This document shows positions 46,040 to 54,889 of a stretch of 64,000 bases of DNA, one piece after another. Location of the stretch: contig NZ_JAOZVR010000049.1 of the NCBI RefSeq assembly GCF_025869515.1, positions 1-64,000 on the forward strand. The letters are read 5' to 3'. This DNA is from Ferrovibrio sp. (GTDB taxonomy: Bacteria; Pseudomonadota; Alphaproteobacteria; Ferrovibrionales; Ferrovibrionaceae). Under the pieces are notes generated by a model. The model did no database searches. It worked only from the letters and a program-made list of their open reading frames with translations, and was not told the DNA's origin. Each line of letters opens with the position of its first letter. Position 1 is the first letter of the stretch. The translations under genes and the position numbers were made by a program.

Positions 46040-46687
46040 TCAGGCGGCCAGCAGAGCCGGCAATGCGGCCATGTCGCGAAAGACCCGGCAGCCCAGCGCG
46101 GCGAAGGCCGCATCATCACCCTCGGGCCGATAGGCAAAGACCGTCATGCCGGCGCGGATGCCGGCGGTGGCGCCGGGCAGGCTGTCCTCGATGGCGGCAC
46201 AGCGCGCCGGGGCGTGGCCCATCTGCGCGGCGGCATAGAGATACACATCCGGCGCCGGCTTGGGTTCGGCGACATGATGCACGCTGAACAGCTTGTCGCC
46301 GAAATGCGTTGCCAGCCCGGTCAGTTCCAGGCTGAAGGCGATCTTCTCCGGTGCCGAGGAGGAGGCCACGCATTTGGGCTGGCTCAACTGCTGCAGCATT
46401 GCGGGTACCCCGGCAATTGGCACCAGCGCCTGGCGGTAGCTGGCATAGGTCGCTTCCTTCAGCTCGGCGACGAAGCCATCGGGCACCGACGGCAGGCCAT
46501 AGGTGTCGCGGGCCAGGGAGAGGCAGTTGGAAACGGTGAGGCCGGTGAAATCCCGGGTGACGCGCGTCAGATCGAAGGCGGGGTCGAGACCGAGCGTCAC
46601 GAGTTTTTCATAAAACACGCGATTGGCCAGCGTCTCTGAATCCACCAGCGTGCCGTCGAGATCAAAGATGATGAGGTCATGGGCCAT
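46040..46687 (-). CDS. HAD-superfamily phosphatase
   Basis: A 215-residue haloacid dehalogenase-type hydrolase. Motif I DLDGTLVDSE (Asp9 nucleophile, Asp11), motif II VASSSAPEK, motif III Lys in EPKPAPDVYL and motif IV AIEDSLPGATAG are all present. The length and cap resemble beta-phosphoglucomutase/6-phosphogluconate or sugar-phosphate phosphatases. Substrate uncertain. It ends beside the intrinsic terminator. Confidence 0.9.
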   Translation of the reverse strand: MAHDLIIFDLDGTLVDSETLANRVFYEKLVTLGLDPAFDLTRVTRDFTGLTVSNCLSLARDTYGLPSVPDGFVAELKEATYASYRQALVPIAGVPAMLQQLSQPKCVASSSAPEKIAFSLELTGLATHFGDKLFSVHHVAEPKPAPDVYLYAAAQMGHAPARCAAIEDSLPGATAGIRAGMTVFAYRPEGDDAAFAALGCRVFRDMAALPALLAA

Positions 46688-46711
46688 CCGCCATGGATAG
46701 CCCGGCCCGTA

Positions 46712-47677
46712 TCACATGAAAAGCTTTTCGCTGCCCAGGTTCTTGTACAGCTCGGCGACCTGCTCGCCGTAGCCGTTATAGATCTGGGTCGGGATGCGCT
46801 TGCCGGTGCCGATCACTTCCTCGGTGGCCTGGCTCCAGCGCGGATGCGCCACCATCGGATTGACGTTGGCCCAGAAGCCGTATTCGCCGTCCTGCAGCGC
46901 TTCCCAGAAGGTCTTCGGCCGCTTGTCGGTGAAGGTGAAGCGCACGATGGATTTCACCGACTTGAAACCGTATTTCCACGGCACCGCCAGGCGCAGCGGC
47001 GCGCCGTTCTGTTTCGGCATCGGCTTGCCGTAGATGCCGGTGGCGATATAGGCCAGCTCGTTGCGGGCTTCCTCGATGGTCAGGCCCTCGGTGTAGGGCC
47101 AGGGATACCAGAACTGCTTCTGGCCGCTGGCTTCTTGGGGCCGCGAGAAGGTTTCCATCTTCAGGTATTTCGCACCCGACATCGGCGCGGCGAAATCGAC
47201 CAGCGCCCTGAGCGGGAAACCGGTCCACGGCACCGCCATGCTCCAGGCCTCGACGCAGCGGTGGCGATACAGCCGCTCATCGACCGGCATCTTGCGGATC
47301 AGGTCTTCGGCATCGATGGTGATGTCCTTGGCCACCATGCCGTCGATCTTCACCTGCCAGGGTTTGAGGGTCAGTGCCTGGGCCGGCTTGACGATGTTCT
47401 TGCTGGTGCCGAATTCGTAGAAGTTGTTGTAGCTGGTGGCGACCTTTTCCTCGGTCATGTCGCGGCCCAGCTCATAGGCCGGATTGCGCTTGGCCGGATA
47501 GAGATCGGCAGCCACAGCGGCGGCATCCGTCGCGCCCCAGGCCGGGCGCCAGCCAGCGCTGGCGGCGATGCCGGCCGCGCCCATGCCGAGCAGCAGCTTG
47601 CGGCGATCGAAGAACACGGCTTCCGGGGTTGCCTGGCTTTCCGGCAATTCCCAACCGCGACGACGCTTGATCAGCAT
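46712..47677 (-). CDS. msrP: Protein-methionine-sulfoxide reductase catalytic subunit MsrP
   Basis: A periplasmic molybdoenzyme that repairs methionine sulfoxide in envelope proteins. From the ATG at 47677 it has 321 residues. The leader FDRRKLLLGMGAAG is a twin-arginine signal (residues 23-36), and the molybdopterin-coordinating cysteine lies in YRHRCVEAWSM (Cys141). The C-terminal EVIGTGKRIPTQIYNGYG is typical. Its usual membrane heme partner MsrQ is not adjacent on either side. Confidence 0.93.
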   Translation of the reverse strand: MLIKRRRGWELPESQATPEAVFFDRRKLLLGMGAAGIAASAGWRPAWGATDAAAVAADLYPAKRNPAYELGRDMTEEKVATSYNNFYEFGTSKNIVKPAQALTLKPWQVKIDGMVAKDITIDAEDLIRKMPVDERLYRHRCVEAWSMAVPWTGFPLRALVDFAAPMSGAKYLKMETFSRPQEASGQKQFWYPWPYTEGLTIEEARNELAYIATGIYGKPMPKQNGAPLRLAVPWKYGFKSVKSIVRFTFTDKRPKTFWEALQDGEYGFWANVNPMVAHPRWSQATEEVIGTGKRIPTQIYNGYGEQVAELYKNLGSEKLFM

Positions 47678-47801
47678 GACATTCACTCCGCTTCGCATCC
47701 GGGTTCGGAAATCCGGCTGTAACCCGACAGGGGTGAACCTAGCGGGTCACAGGCCGGCTTCCAATCAAGCTTCGGTGAAGCGAGGCGAAACGTTACAGGC
47801 G

Positions 47802-47820
47802 GGCCGAAGAATTTTCGGCC
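47802..47820 (-). terminator. Hairpin after dps
   Basis: GGCCGAA and TTCGGCC pair around GAATT, starting 2 bases after the dps stop. The U-run is absent, so termination is plausible but unproven. Confidence 0.4.
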
Positions 47821-47822
47821 GC

Positions 47823-48302
47823 TTACTTCTTTTCCAGCAGGCTGCGCAGCATCCAGGCGGTCTTTTCATGGATCTGCATGCGCTGGGTCAGCAGGTCGGC
47901 GGTCGGCTCGTCGGACGATTTCTCGACCACCGGGAAGATCGCACGCGCGGTCTTGCTCACCGCCTCGTTGCCCTTCACCAGGTCCTTGATCATGTCCTGC
48001 GCGGCCGGCACGCTGGTTTCTTCCTTGATCGAGGACAGCTTGGCGTATTGCGCATAGGAGCCCGGCGCGTAATGGCCCAGGGCGCGGATGCGCTCGGCGA
48101 TCAGGTCCACGGCCAGCGCCAGTTCGGTGTATTGCACCTCGAACATGGTGTGCAGGGTCTGGAACATCGGGCCTTCGACATTCCAGTGGTAATTGTGGGT
48201 CTTCAGATAGAGCGTGTAGGTGTCGGCCAGCAGGCGCGACAGACCATCGGCAATCTTTTTGCGTTCTTTCTCGGCAATGCCGATATCGACAGCAACAGCC
48301 AT
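47823..48302 (-). CDS. dps: Dps family DNA-binding ferritin-like protein
   Basis: A dodecameric iron-storing protein that protects DNA from peroxide. The ATG at 48302 follows AAGGAG and gives 159 residues. Ferroxidase residues are visible: [10 protein letters not shown] (His36, His39), His51 and [11 protein letters not shown] (Asp66, Glu70). It has the short N terminus of the Dps type without a Lys-rich tail. A promoter overlaps a probable Irr (ICE) box 40-56 bases upstream of the start. Confidence 0.95.
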   Translation of the reverse strand: MAVAVDIGIAEKERKKIADGLSRLLADTYTLYLKTHNYHWNVEGPMFQTLHTMFEVQYTELALAVDLIAERIRALGHYAPGSYAQYAKLSSIKEETSVPAAQDMIKDLVKGNEAVSKTARAIFPVVEKSSDEPTADLLTQRMQIHEKTAWMLRSLLEKK

Positions 48303-48339
48303 GGGGGCTACTCCTTGTTTTCTGCGGTTCCGCTTCGTT

Positions 48340-48368
48340 AATTTAGAACTATTCCAATGGACTGCAAG
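48340..48368 (-). promoter_or_regulatory. dps promoter
   Basis: CTTGCA (48363-48368), a 17-base spacer and TAAATT (48340-48345) on the minus strand, 38 bases upstream of the dps ATG. It has the same -35 sequence as the tRNA-Gly promoter. Confidence 0.55.
48342..48358. promoter_or_regulatory. Candidate Irr (ICE) box overlapping the dps promoter
   Basis: TTTAGAACTATTCCAAT fits the known alphaproteobacterial Irr consensus TTTAGAA-N3-TTCTAAA at 12 of 14 defined positions. It overlaps the -10 box, a place suited to repression. In known species, Irr represses iron-storage genes when iron is low, which fits dps. No irr gene is in the window. Confidence 0.5.
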
Positions 48369-48459
48369 TTTCCCTGCCATGCAAAGCTATCATGGCAGCC
48401 GCCATTCGGTGCCGATTGAAGCGGAAATTTATTGCCGCAGGATGTCGCAGCTCGCGCTG

Positions 48460-49566
48460 CTACTCGGCCGGTTCCAGCGCCACGCCTTCACCGGTGAGCA
48501 GCTTTTCCTTGCGCTCCAGACCCCAGCGATAACCGCCCAGACCGCCATCGCTGCGCAGGGCGCGGTGGCATGGCACCAGCACGCCGATGATGTTGTTGCC
48601 ACAGGCCGAGCCGACAGCACGGGCGGCTTTCGGCGCACCCAGGCTCTGGGCGATCTGTTGGTAGGTGCGCGTCTCGCCGGCCGGAATGGCCTGCAGCGCG
48701 GTCCAGACGCGAATCTGGAACGGGGTGCCGCGCAGATCGAGCCGCAGGCCTTTCGGCGGCGCGCGGCCGGCCAGCATGGCATCGAGTGCGGCGAAGGCCG
48801 CGCTGCCGGCGGCATCGTCGCGGTCGATCCGCGCGGCGGGGAATTCGTCGCGCAGCTCGGCCAGCATGGCCTTTTCGGTGTTGCCGAACAGCAGGGCGGC
48901 CACGCCGCGCGTGCTCTCGGCCACCAGGGTGGAGCCCATCGCGGTGCGGCGGATCGCCACCGTCAGCGTCAGGCCTTCGCCGCCACGACGGTAATCGGCC
49001 GGCGTCATGCCGAGCCAGCGACCGGCTTTCTCGTAGACCCGGCTGGCGGCGCCGAAACCGGCGCCATAGATGGCATCGCTCACGCCGCTGCTATGCCGCA
49101 GTTCATGCTTGAGCACGGCAACACGCTGCGCTTCGGCATAGGCGCGCGGGCTGAGGCCGTAGGCCGCCGCGAAGCGACGCTGCAGATGGGTGGCGCCCAT
49201 ATGGGCGGTCTTCGCCAGTTCAGCCAGCGTGGGCGTAGCTTCGCCGGCGGCGAGCCGGCGGTCGATCAGCAGCCGCGCACGCTCCAGCCGTGCATCGGCG
49301 GCGGGGACCTGCCCCTCAACATAATTCTGGGGCCGGCAACGTTTGCAGGGCCGGAAGCCGGCAGCCTGTGCGCTCGCGGCATCATCGAAGATGCGCACAT
49401 TCTCGCGTTTCGGCGCGCGGCTGACGCAGGACGGGCGGCAGAAGATTTTCGTGCTCGCCACGCCGTAGAAGAAGCGGCCATCGAAGCCGGCATCGTTGCC
49501 GCGGATGGCGGCGAACTCGGTGTCGGTGGGCAGTCTGGGGGTGGGCAGTCGCTGTGTCTGTGTCAT
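48460..49566 (-). CDS. ada: Bifunctional Ada methyltransferase/transcriptional regulator
   Basis: Repairs O6-methylguanine and methylphosphotriesters and, once methylated, activates the adaptive response. 368 residues from the ATG at 49566 (a start two codons earlier is possible). Domain order: zinc domain with Cys43, Cys47, Cys74 and Cys77 (IFCRPSCVSRA, RPCKRCRPQ), AraC-type HTH (about 90-180, ATHLQRRFAAAYGLSPRAY), ribonuclease-like spacer and the C-terminal alkyltransferase with active site VLVPCHRALRSDGG (Cys333). This is the full-length counterpart of the short AdaA-like protein at 21.4 kb. Confidence 0.95.
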   Translation of the reverse strand: MTQTQRLPTPRLPTDTEFAAIRGNDAGFDGRFFYGVASTKIFCRPSCVSRAPKRENVRIFDDAASAQAAGFRPCKRCRPQNYVEGQVPAADARLERARLLIDRRLAAGEATPTLAELAKTAHMGATHLQRRFAAAYGLSPRAYAEAQRVAVLKHELRHSSGVSDAIYGAGFGAASRVYEKAGRWLGMTPADYRRGGEGLTLTVAIRRTAMGSTLVAESTRGVAALLFGNTEKAMLAELRDEFPAARIDRDDAAGSAAFAALDAMLAGRAPPKGLRLDLRGTPFQIRVWTALQAIPAGETRTYQQIAQSLGAPKAARAVGSACGNNIIGVLVPCHRALRSDGGLGGYRWGLERKEKLLTGEGVALEPAE

Positions 49567-49656
49567 GGGCAAAAGGATAGGGCGGCCATCCGGCTGCCAC
49601 TATCCGCCTTTTGCGCAGCGATTCCCAGTTCCGGGGCTTTTTACACGGGCCAGTCT

Positions 49657-51450
49657 TTATAAGGGCCAGTCGACCGGCACCGGCACCGGGAAATCCAGCA
49701 GCATCTGGGCAAAGGCCTTGCCCTGCGGGTCATTCCGCAGGCTGGCGATCCCGCCGCCGCCCAGCGCGTCGTGCAGCAGGAAATTCAGCCCGTTGATACC
49801 CGGCCAGTCGAAGCGCTCGACCGATCCCTCCACCAGATGGGCGAACCAGCCCGCCACGGCTTCCGGGGTGAGTGCTGCGCGGATCGCCGGCAGATAGTCG
49901 GGCTTGCGGGCGATCACGCCGATATTGCTGTCGTTGCCCTTGTCGCCCGAACGGGCATAAGCGAGGCGCACCAGCGGCACGGTTCTGGTGGCACCGGCGG
50001 GAAGCGTGGCCGTCGTGGCGCGGCCGGCGGCCGGCCCTTCCGGTTCGCCGGCGATCAATGGGGCCGCGTAAGGCCTGGCTTCGCCATCCGTATCGAGGGC
50101 AAGAGCAAGACTGGCTTTCGGGATGAAGCAGGAAAACAGCCGCACCACCGGCTGCGGCGACGGCCGGCCACCGAAAAAGCCGGTGGTGCCGGGCGAGAAG
50201 GACGTGCCGGCCGGGGCGATCTCGCGGGCGAAGATTTCCAGCGCGGTTTTCTCGGCATGGCTGACCGCCAGCTTCATCACCACCTCGCGGCTGGTCCGCG
50301 CGCCGGGCGTGGCCTGCGGACCGTACATCGCCTCGCTGCCGAGGATTTCGATCGAGGTCGCGCGATAGTCGCCGAGATTGAGCATGGCGAAGATGCGACG
50401 GGTGCGTTTCAGGATCGCCTCGGCGCTGCGTTCGGCCTTCTCGCGCGCATCGATGCCGCCAATGGTCATATGCGCCACGGCGCGGAAACCATCGAGATAC
50501 GTGGCCGAGACCTTGTAGCGGTCCGACGGCGGCCGGCCCTTCGCGTTCGACACGCGCACGCGGTTGCCACCCAGATTCTCGATTTTTACGGCGGTGAAAT
50601 CGCAGGTCACATCCGGCAGCCTGTAGCAGGCCGGATCGCCGATCTCGTAGACCAGCTGTTCGGCCACGGTGCCGAAGCTGACCAGACCGCCGGTGTCTTT
50701 CGGCTTGGTGACGACGAAACTGCCGTCTGCGGAAATCTCGGCGATGGGATAGCCGATATTGTCCCAGTCCGGGACGTCGCGCCAATCGGTGAACAGACCG
50801 CCCGAGGCCTGCGCGCCGCATTCGATGATGTGTCCGGCGAGGCTGCCGCCGGCGAGGCGGTCGAAATCCCGCAGGTCCCAGCCGAATTCATGCAGCAGCG
50901 GGCCGAGGCATAAAGCTGAATCGACGCAGCGGCCGGTGACCACGATATCGGCGCCGGCCTGCAGCGCGGCGGCGATCGGCGCCGCGCCCAGATAGGCATT
51001 GGCCGACATGAAGCGGGCCGGTAGCTCGGTGCCCGCCTGCATCGGCTCAAGCTGCGGCTTCATCGTCTCGATCTGCGGCAGCAGGTCATCGCCCAGCACG
51101 ACACCAACTTTGAGTGAAAGTCCGGCCTCGGCAATCAGTGCGCGGATAGCAGTAGCGCAGGCTGCGGGGTTCACGCCGCCGGCATTGGCCACCACCTTCA
51201 CCTTGCGCCGCGCCAGTTCGGGCAGCAGGCGCTTCATGGTGACCGTGACGAAATCGGTGGCGTAACCCTGCATCGGGTCCTTGGCGCGCATGCGCGCCAT
51301 GATCGACATGGTGATCTCGGCCAGGTAGTCGAAGATCAGATAATCGACCTCGCCCTGGGCCAGCAGCTGCGGCGCCGCCACCATGGAATCGCCCCAGAAG
51401 GCCGATGCGCCGCCGATGCGGATGGTCCTGCCACCCTCTGTGATGCTCAT
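49657..51450 (-). CDS. AtuA-like (DUF1446) protein
   Basis: A 597-residue protein of the acyclic terpene utilisation AtuA family. An N-terminal catalytic-like part (about 5-430: IRIGGASAFWGDSMVAAPQLL, KVVANAGGVNPAACATA, DIVVTGRCVDSALCLGPLLH) is followed by a C-terminal AtuA ferredoxin-like segment (about 490-590: PLVRLAYARSGDKGNDSNIGV). The biochemical role of AtuA is not established. The rest of an atu cluster (geranyl-CoA carboxylase etc.) is absent here. Confidence 0.88.
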   Translation of the reverse strand: MSITEGGRTIRIGGASAFWGDSMVAAPQLLAQGEVDYLIFDYLAEITMSIMARMRAKDPMQGYATDFVTVTMKRLLPELARRKVKVVANAGGVNPAACATAIRALIAEAGLSLKVGVVLGDDLLPQIETMKPQLEPMQAGTELPARFMSANAYLGAAPIAAALQAGADIVVTGRCVDSALCLGPLLHEFGWDLRDFDRLAGGSLAGHIIECGAQASGGLFTDWRDVPDWDNIGYPIAEISADGSFVVTKPKDTGGLVSFGTVAEQLVYEIGDPACYRLPDVTCDFTAVKIENLGGNRVRVSNAKGRPPSDRYKVSATYLDGFRAVAHMTIGGIDAREKAERSAEAILKRTRRIFAMLNLGDYRATSIEILGSEAMYGPQATPGARTSREVVMKLAVSHAEKTALEIFAREIAPAGTSFSPGTTGFFGGRPSPQPVVRLFSCFIPKASLALALDTDGEARPYAAPLIAGEPEGPAAGRATTATLPAGATRTVPLVRLAYARSGDKGNDSNIGVIARKPDYLPAIRAALTPEAVAGWFAHLVEGSVERFDWPGINGLNFLLHDALGGGGIASLRNDPQGKAFAQMLLDFPVPVPVDWPL

Positions 51451-51538
51451 GTGTCGTTTCCTCTGCCGGCTTTTTCTGCCACCATAATCAGCCAGAGCGT
51501 CTTCGTCATGCCTGACGCTGCGTCATACCCGGGTATCC

Positions 51539-52324
51539 ATGCTGGGCAGTCACGACAGTTTCGTATTGCACGGCCTGCGTCATGGCTGGCGCCGGATATG
51601 GCGCGGTGGTGTCGATGCGCTGCTGCCGCCCCAATGCATGCTGTGCACCGTGCAGGTCGACGAACCCGGCCGGCTCTGCCTCAACTGCTGGCCCAGCGTG
51701 AATTTCATCGCCGCGCCCTGCTGCCCGGTCTGCGGGATTCCTTATGCCGTGCCGGTGCCCGATGCCCTGGTCTGCGGTGCCTGCCTGAAACAGCCGCCGC
51801 CCTTCGCCCGGGCGCGTGCGGCTTTCATCTATGGCGGCGGCGGCCGCGATCTGGTGCTGCGGTTCAAACGCGGCGACCGCACCGACCTGGCGCCCGGCCT
51901 GGCGATGCTGATGCGGAATGCGGGTGCCGCCCTGCTGGCCGATTGCGATGTCATTCTGCCGGTCCCGCTGCATCGCTGGCGTTTGTGGCGGCGGCGGTTC
52001 AACCAGTCGGCCCTGCTGGCGCAGGCTCTGGGCCGGATCGCCGACCGGCCGGTCCGGCTCGACCTGCTGGAGCGCCCGCGCCCGACCCGCAGCCTCGGCC
52101 GGCTCAACCGTACGGCCCGGCAGCGGGAACTGGCCGGCGCGATCCGGGTTGCAGCCGGGCGGGCGGAAGAGGTCCGCGGCCGGCGCCTGCTGCTGGTGGA
52201 TGACGTGTTTACCACCGGGGCGACGGTGAATGCCTGTTGCCGGGCGCTGCGCCGGGCCGGGGCCGCCGAGGTGACGGTGCTCACCCTCGCCCGGGTTGTT
52301 CGGGCCGAGCAGGGCGCCATATAA
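51539..52324 (+). CDS. comF: ComF family phosphoribosyltransferase-like protein
   Basis: A 261-residue protein with an N-terminal zinc-ribbon-like set of cysteines (CMLCTVQ, CLNCW, CCPVCG, CGACL) and a C-terminal phosphoribosyltransferase fold with the PRPP loop LLLVDDVFTTGATV (about 219-232). ComF/GntX proteins take part in DNA uptake and re-use in transformable bacteria; the precise role is unclear. It heads the comF-grxC-nitrilase order that is common in alphaproteobacteria. Confidence 0.92.
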   Translation: MLGSHDSFVLHGLRHGWRRIWRGGVDALLPPQCMLCTVQVDEPGRLCLNCWPSVNFIAAPCCPVCGIPYAVPVPDALVCGACLKQPPPFARARAAFIYGGGGRDLVLRFKRGDRTDLAPGLAMLMRNAGAALLADCDVILPVPLHRWRLWRRRFNQSALLAQALGRIADRPVRLDLLERPRPTRSLGRLNRTARQRELAGAIRVAAGRAEEVRGRRLLLVDDVFTTGATVNACCRALRRAGAAEVTVLTLARVVRAEQGAI

Positions 52325-52367
52325 TCGGACATGACAAGCGAGGGGCGCTCGCTTAAAGGAATCTGCC

Positions 52368-52628
52368 ATGGCCCAGATCGAAATCTACACCACCTTCATG
52401 TGCCCCTACTGCGCGCGCGCCAAGGCGCTGCTCGACAAGAAGGGACAGAGCTACAACGAGATCGACGTGTCCTACGATGCCGCCAAGCGCGAAGAGATGA
52501 CGCAGAAAGCCGGTGGCGTTCGCACCGTGCCGCAGATCTGGATCAACGGCACGCATGTCGGCGGTTCGGACGATCTCTACGCGCTGGAGCGCGCGGGCAA
52601 GCTCGATCCGCTGCTGAACGCAGCCTGA
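52368..52628 (+). CDS. grxC: Glutaredoxin 3
   Basis: A glutathione-dependent redox protein of 86 residues, the typical size. Active site CPYC (Cys12, Cys15), followed by the TVPQIWINGTHVGGSDD block with the cis-Pro and glutathione-binding residues. The preceding gap contains AAAGGA, 8 bases before the ATG. It is 43 bases after comF and 17 before the nitrilase gene. Confidence 0.97.
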   Translation: MAQIEIYTTFMCPYCARAKALLDKKGQSYNEIDVSYDAAKREEMTQKAGGVRTVPQIWINGTHVGGSDDLYALERAGKLDPLLNAA

Positions 52629-52645
52629 AACAGGGAAGCACCGGT

Positions 52646-53503
52646 ATGGCGCGCAAGGTCAGGATCGGGCTGGTTCAGCCCAATATCTGGGACGACATGG
52701 AGACCAACATCGCCCATGTCTCCGCCCTGGTGCGCCAGGCGAAGACTGACGGCGCCGAGTTCATCGCCACGCCGGAGAATTCCGGTTTCATGGGACTGAA
52801 TGCAGCCGCCAGTGTCGCCGCCGGCAGGCCGGAAGACAGCCATCCGGCGCTGCAGGCTTTCCGCAAACTCTCGGAAGAGCTCCGCACCTGGCTGCTGGTC
52901 GGCTCGCTGGCGATCAAACCTGACGGCGCCAACCGCAATTTCAATCGCTCCTACCTGCTGGCGCCCGATGGCAAAATCGCCGCGCGCTACGACAAGATCC
53001 ATCTCTTCGATGTCGATCTGCCGTCGGGCGAAACCTATCGCGAGTCCAACTCGATCGCGCCGGGCGGCGAGGGCGTGCTGGCGTCGCTGCCCTTCGGCAC
53101 GCTCGGCATGTCGGTCTGCTACGATCTGCGCTTCCCCGGCCTCTATCGCGGCCTGGCCCAGGCCGGCGCCGACCTGATCTCGATTCCGGCCGCCTTCACC
53201 CGCACCACCGGGCAGGCGCACTGGCATGTGCTGATGCGCGCCCGCGCCATCGAGACGGGCGCCTTCGTGATCGCGCCGGCGATGTGGGGCGACCATCCGG
53301 GCAACCGGCAGACCTATGGCCATTCGCTGGTGATCGATCCCTGGGGCCGCGTGCTGGCCGATATGGGCGATGGCGTCGGTACGAAAGTGGTGGAGATTGA
53401 TCTGGCCGAAGTGGCCAAGGCGCGGGCGCAGATTCCGGCCTGGCGCCACGACCCGGCCTATGCGTTACCGGCCCGCAATTTCACCGGCCGCGCGGCGGAA
53501 TAA
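52646..53503 (+). CDS. Carbon-nitrogen hydrolase (Nit1/Nit2-like)
   Basis: A 285-residue nitrilase-superfamily amidase. The catalytic triad is visible: Glu44 (TPENSGF), Lys117 (DKIHLFD) and Cys158 (VCYDLRFP). The overall sequence is close to Nit-type enzymes that repair deaminated glutathione, a function that would fit the neighbouring glutaredoxin gene, but this is inference. The ATG at 52646 lies 17 bases after grxC; the frame extends open upstream into grxC antisense-free sequence that is not coding. The 3' end overlaps the convergent gene by 46 bases. Confidence 0.9.
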   Translation: MARKVRIGLVQPNIWDDMETNIAHVSALVRQAKTDGAEFIATPENSGFMGLNAAASVAAGRPEDSHPALQAFRKLSEELRTWLLVGSLAIKPDGANRNFNRSYLLAPDGKIAARYDKIHLFDVDLPSGETYRESNSIAPGGEGVLASLPFGTLGMSVCYDLRFPGLYRGLAQAGADLISIPAAFTRTTGQAHWHVLMRARAIETGAFVIAPAMWGDHPGNRQTYGHSLVIDPWGRVLADMGDGVGTKVVEIDLAEVAKARAQIPAWRHDPAYALPARNFTGRAAE

Positions 53504-54291
53504 AGCGGCAGGTTGACGCCCATCGCCTGCACGAAGGGTGTCCACAGCGCCGGCGTCAGCATCAGCACCGGCTCGGCCTGCTGCAGGCCGCCGGCTTCAT
53601 AATCGTTGGTGAGGCCGCCGGCCTCGCGCACCAGGATCAGCCCGGCCAGCGCATCCCAGGCTTTCATCTTCAGTTCGTAGAAACCGTCCAGCCCGCCCGA
53701 GGCGGTCAGCGCCATCAGCAGCAATCCGCTGCCGAGCCGGCGATACTGGCAATGCGCGCCGAGCAGCCGGTCGATCACTTTGGCATGCGGTCCCGGCGCT
53801 TCGCCATGGCCATAGCCGATGCCGATGCAGGCGTGGTCGATCCGGGTGGTGTCGCTCACGGATATCGGCTTGCCGTTGCAGAAGGCGCCATGGCCATGCC
53901 GCGCGGTATAGAGCCTGTCGGCAACCGCATCATAGATCAGGCCGAGTTCGATACGGCCATTCACCATCAGGGCGATGGCGACGCACCAGTAGGGCAGGCC
54001 GCGCACGTAATTCGCCGTGCCGTCGATGGGATCGATCACCCAGAGCGCATCGGTATCGCCGCCGCGGCGGCCGCGTTCCTCGCCCAGGATGCCGTCATGC
54101 GGAAAGGCGGCGAGCAGCCGCGAGGCGATCAGGTCTTCGGTTTCGGCATCGGCCTGGCTGACGAAATCCTGCACGCCCTTCAGCTGGACCACCAGCTCGC
54201 TGCGATTGTCGAAAAAGCCGCGCGCCAGCCTGCCCGCTTCGCGGATCACCTGGGTCGCATGCTGCAGGCGCTGGTCGATATCGATCATCAT
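53458..54291 (-). CDS. Inositol monophosphatase-family phosphatase
   Basis: A 277-residue Mg-dependent phosphatase. Metal sites: GEERG (Glu71), VIDPIDGTANYV (Asp87, Asp90) and MKAWDALAGLILVREAGG (last Asp about 213). The family acts on inositol phosphates, 3'-phosphoadenosine phosphates (CysQ) or fructose 1,6-bisphosphate; SuhB/IMPase is the closest guess. Confidence 0.92.
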   Translation of the reverse strand: MMIDIDQRLQHATQVIREAGRLARGFFDNRSELVVQLKGVQDFVSQADAETEDLIASRLLAAFPHDGILGEERGRRGGDTDALWVIDPIDGTANYVRGLPYWCVAIALMVNGRIELGLIYDAVADRLYTARHGHGAFCNGKPISVSDTTRIDHACIGIGYGHGEAPGPHAKVIDRLLGAHCQYRRLGSGLLLMALTASGGLDGFYELKMKAWDALAGLILVREAGGLTNDYEAGGLQQAEPVLMLTPALWTPFVQAMGVNLPLYSAARPVKLRAGNA

Positions 54292-54343
54292 GGCCGGATG
54301 CTACGCCCCGGCGCGGCGCGACCCAACAGCTAATTGGTAAAAT

Positions 54344-54889
54344 TCACGCTTGCACACTTTCCGTTTGCATCGTGTTCCAGGTTTCGCGCGGCAGGTTGAA
54401 CCAGCTCACGGTCTTTTCCCAGATCGGCCCGTCGCCGGTATAAGCGAAGCCGAGTTTCGTCAGCACGCGTTGCGAGCCCCGGTTTTCCGGTGCCGTCAGC
54501 CCGATCAGCTGCTGCAGGCCGATCTGCCCGAAGCCGAAGCGCAGCGCGGCCTGCCCGGCCTCGCTGGCCAGGCCGCGGCCCCAGGCCGTCTTGGCCAGCA
54601 GATAGAGCAATTCCGTTTGCTCCGCCTCCGCCACCCAGCGCAATCCGCATTGCCCGAGCAGCCGGCCGCTGACGCGATCCTGCACCGCCCAGACGCCGTA
54701 GCCGCGACGGTCCCAGTGGTCGTTGAAATTGTGGATGTTGCTCTTGGCGCGCTCCTGCGCCTGGGCGCGCGGCAGGCCGCGTCCGGGCAGCATATGGCGC
54801 ATCACCTGATCGTCAGCGTAAAAGCGCGCCAGGCCTTCCCAGTCGGCGCCGACGAAACGGCGCAGCACCAGCCGTTCGGTTTCGATCAT
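54344..54889 (-). CDS. RimJ/RimL-type GNAT acetyltransferase
   Basis: A 181-residue acetyltransferase starting MIETERLVLRRFVGADWEGL, the standard opening of the RimJ-like (acetyltransf_3) family. Acetyl-CoA binding is by TAWGRGLASEAGQAALRF, followed by LTAPENRGSQRVLTKLGF. The ATG overlaps the end of the upstream methyltransferase gene by 4 bases (ATGA). Substrate unknown; ribosomal protein N termini or small molecules are possible. Confidence 0.9.
   Translation of the reverse strand: MIETERLVLRRFVGADWEGLARFYADDQVMRHMLPGRGLPRAQAQERAKSNIHNFNDHWDRRGYGVWAVQDRVSGRLLGQCGLRWVAEAEQTELLYLLAKTAWGRGLASEAGQAALRFGFGQIGLQQLIGLTAPENRGSQRVLTKLGFAYTGDGPIWEKTVSWFNLPRETWNTMQTESVQA

Noticed and set aside
45843-46287. 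Small plus-strand ORFs over the structured segment before the terminator
   Set aside because: They run through the terminator hairpin and into antisense of the HAD gene; a non-coding RNA explains the structure better.
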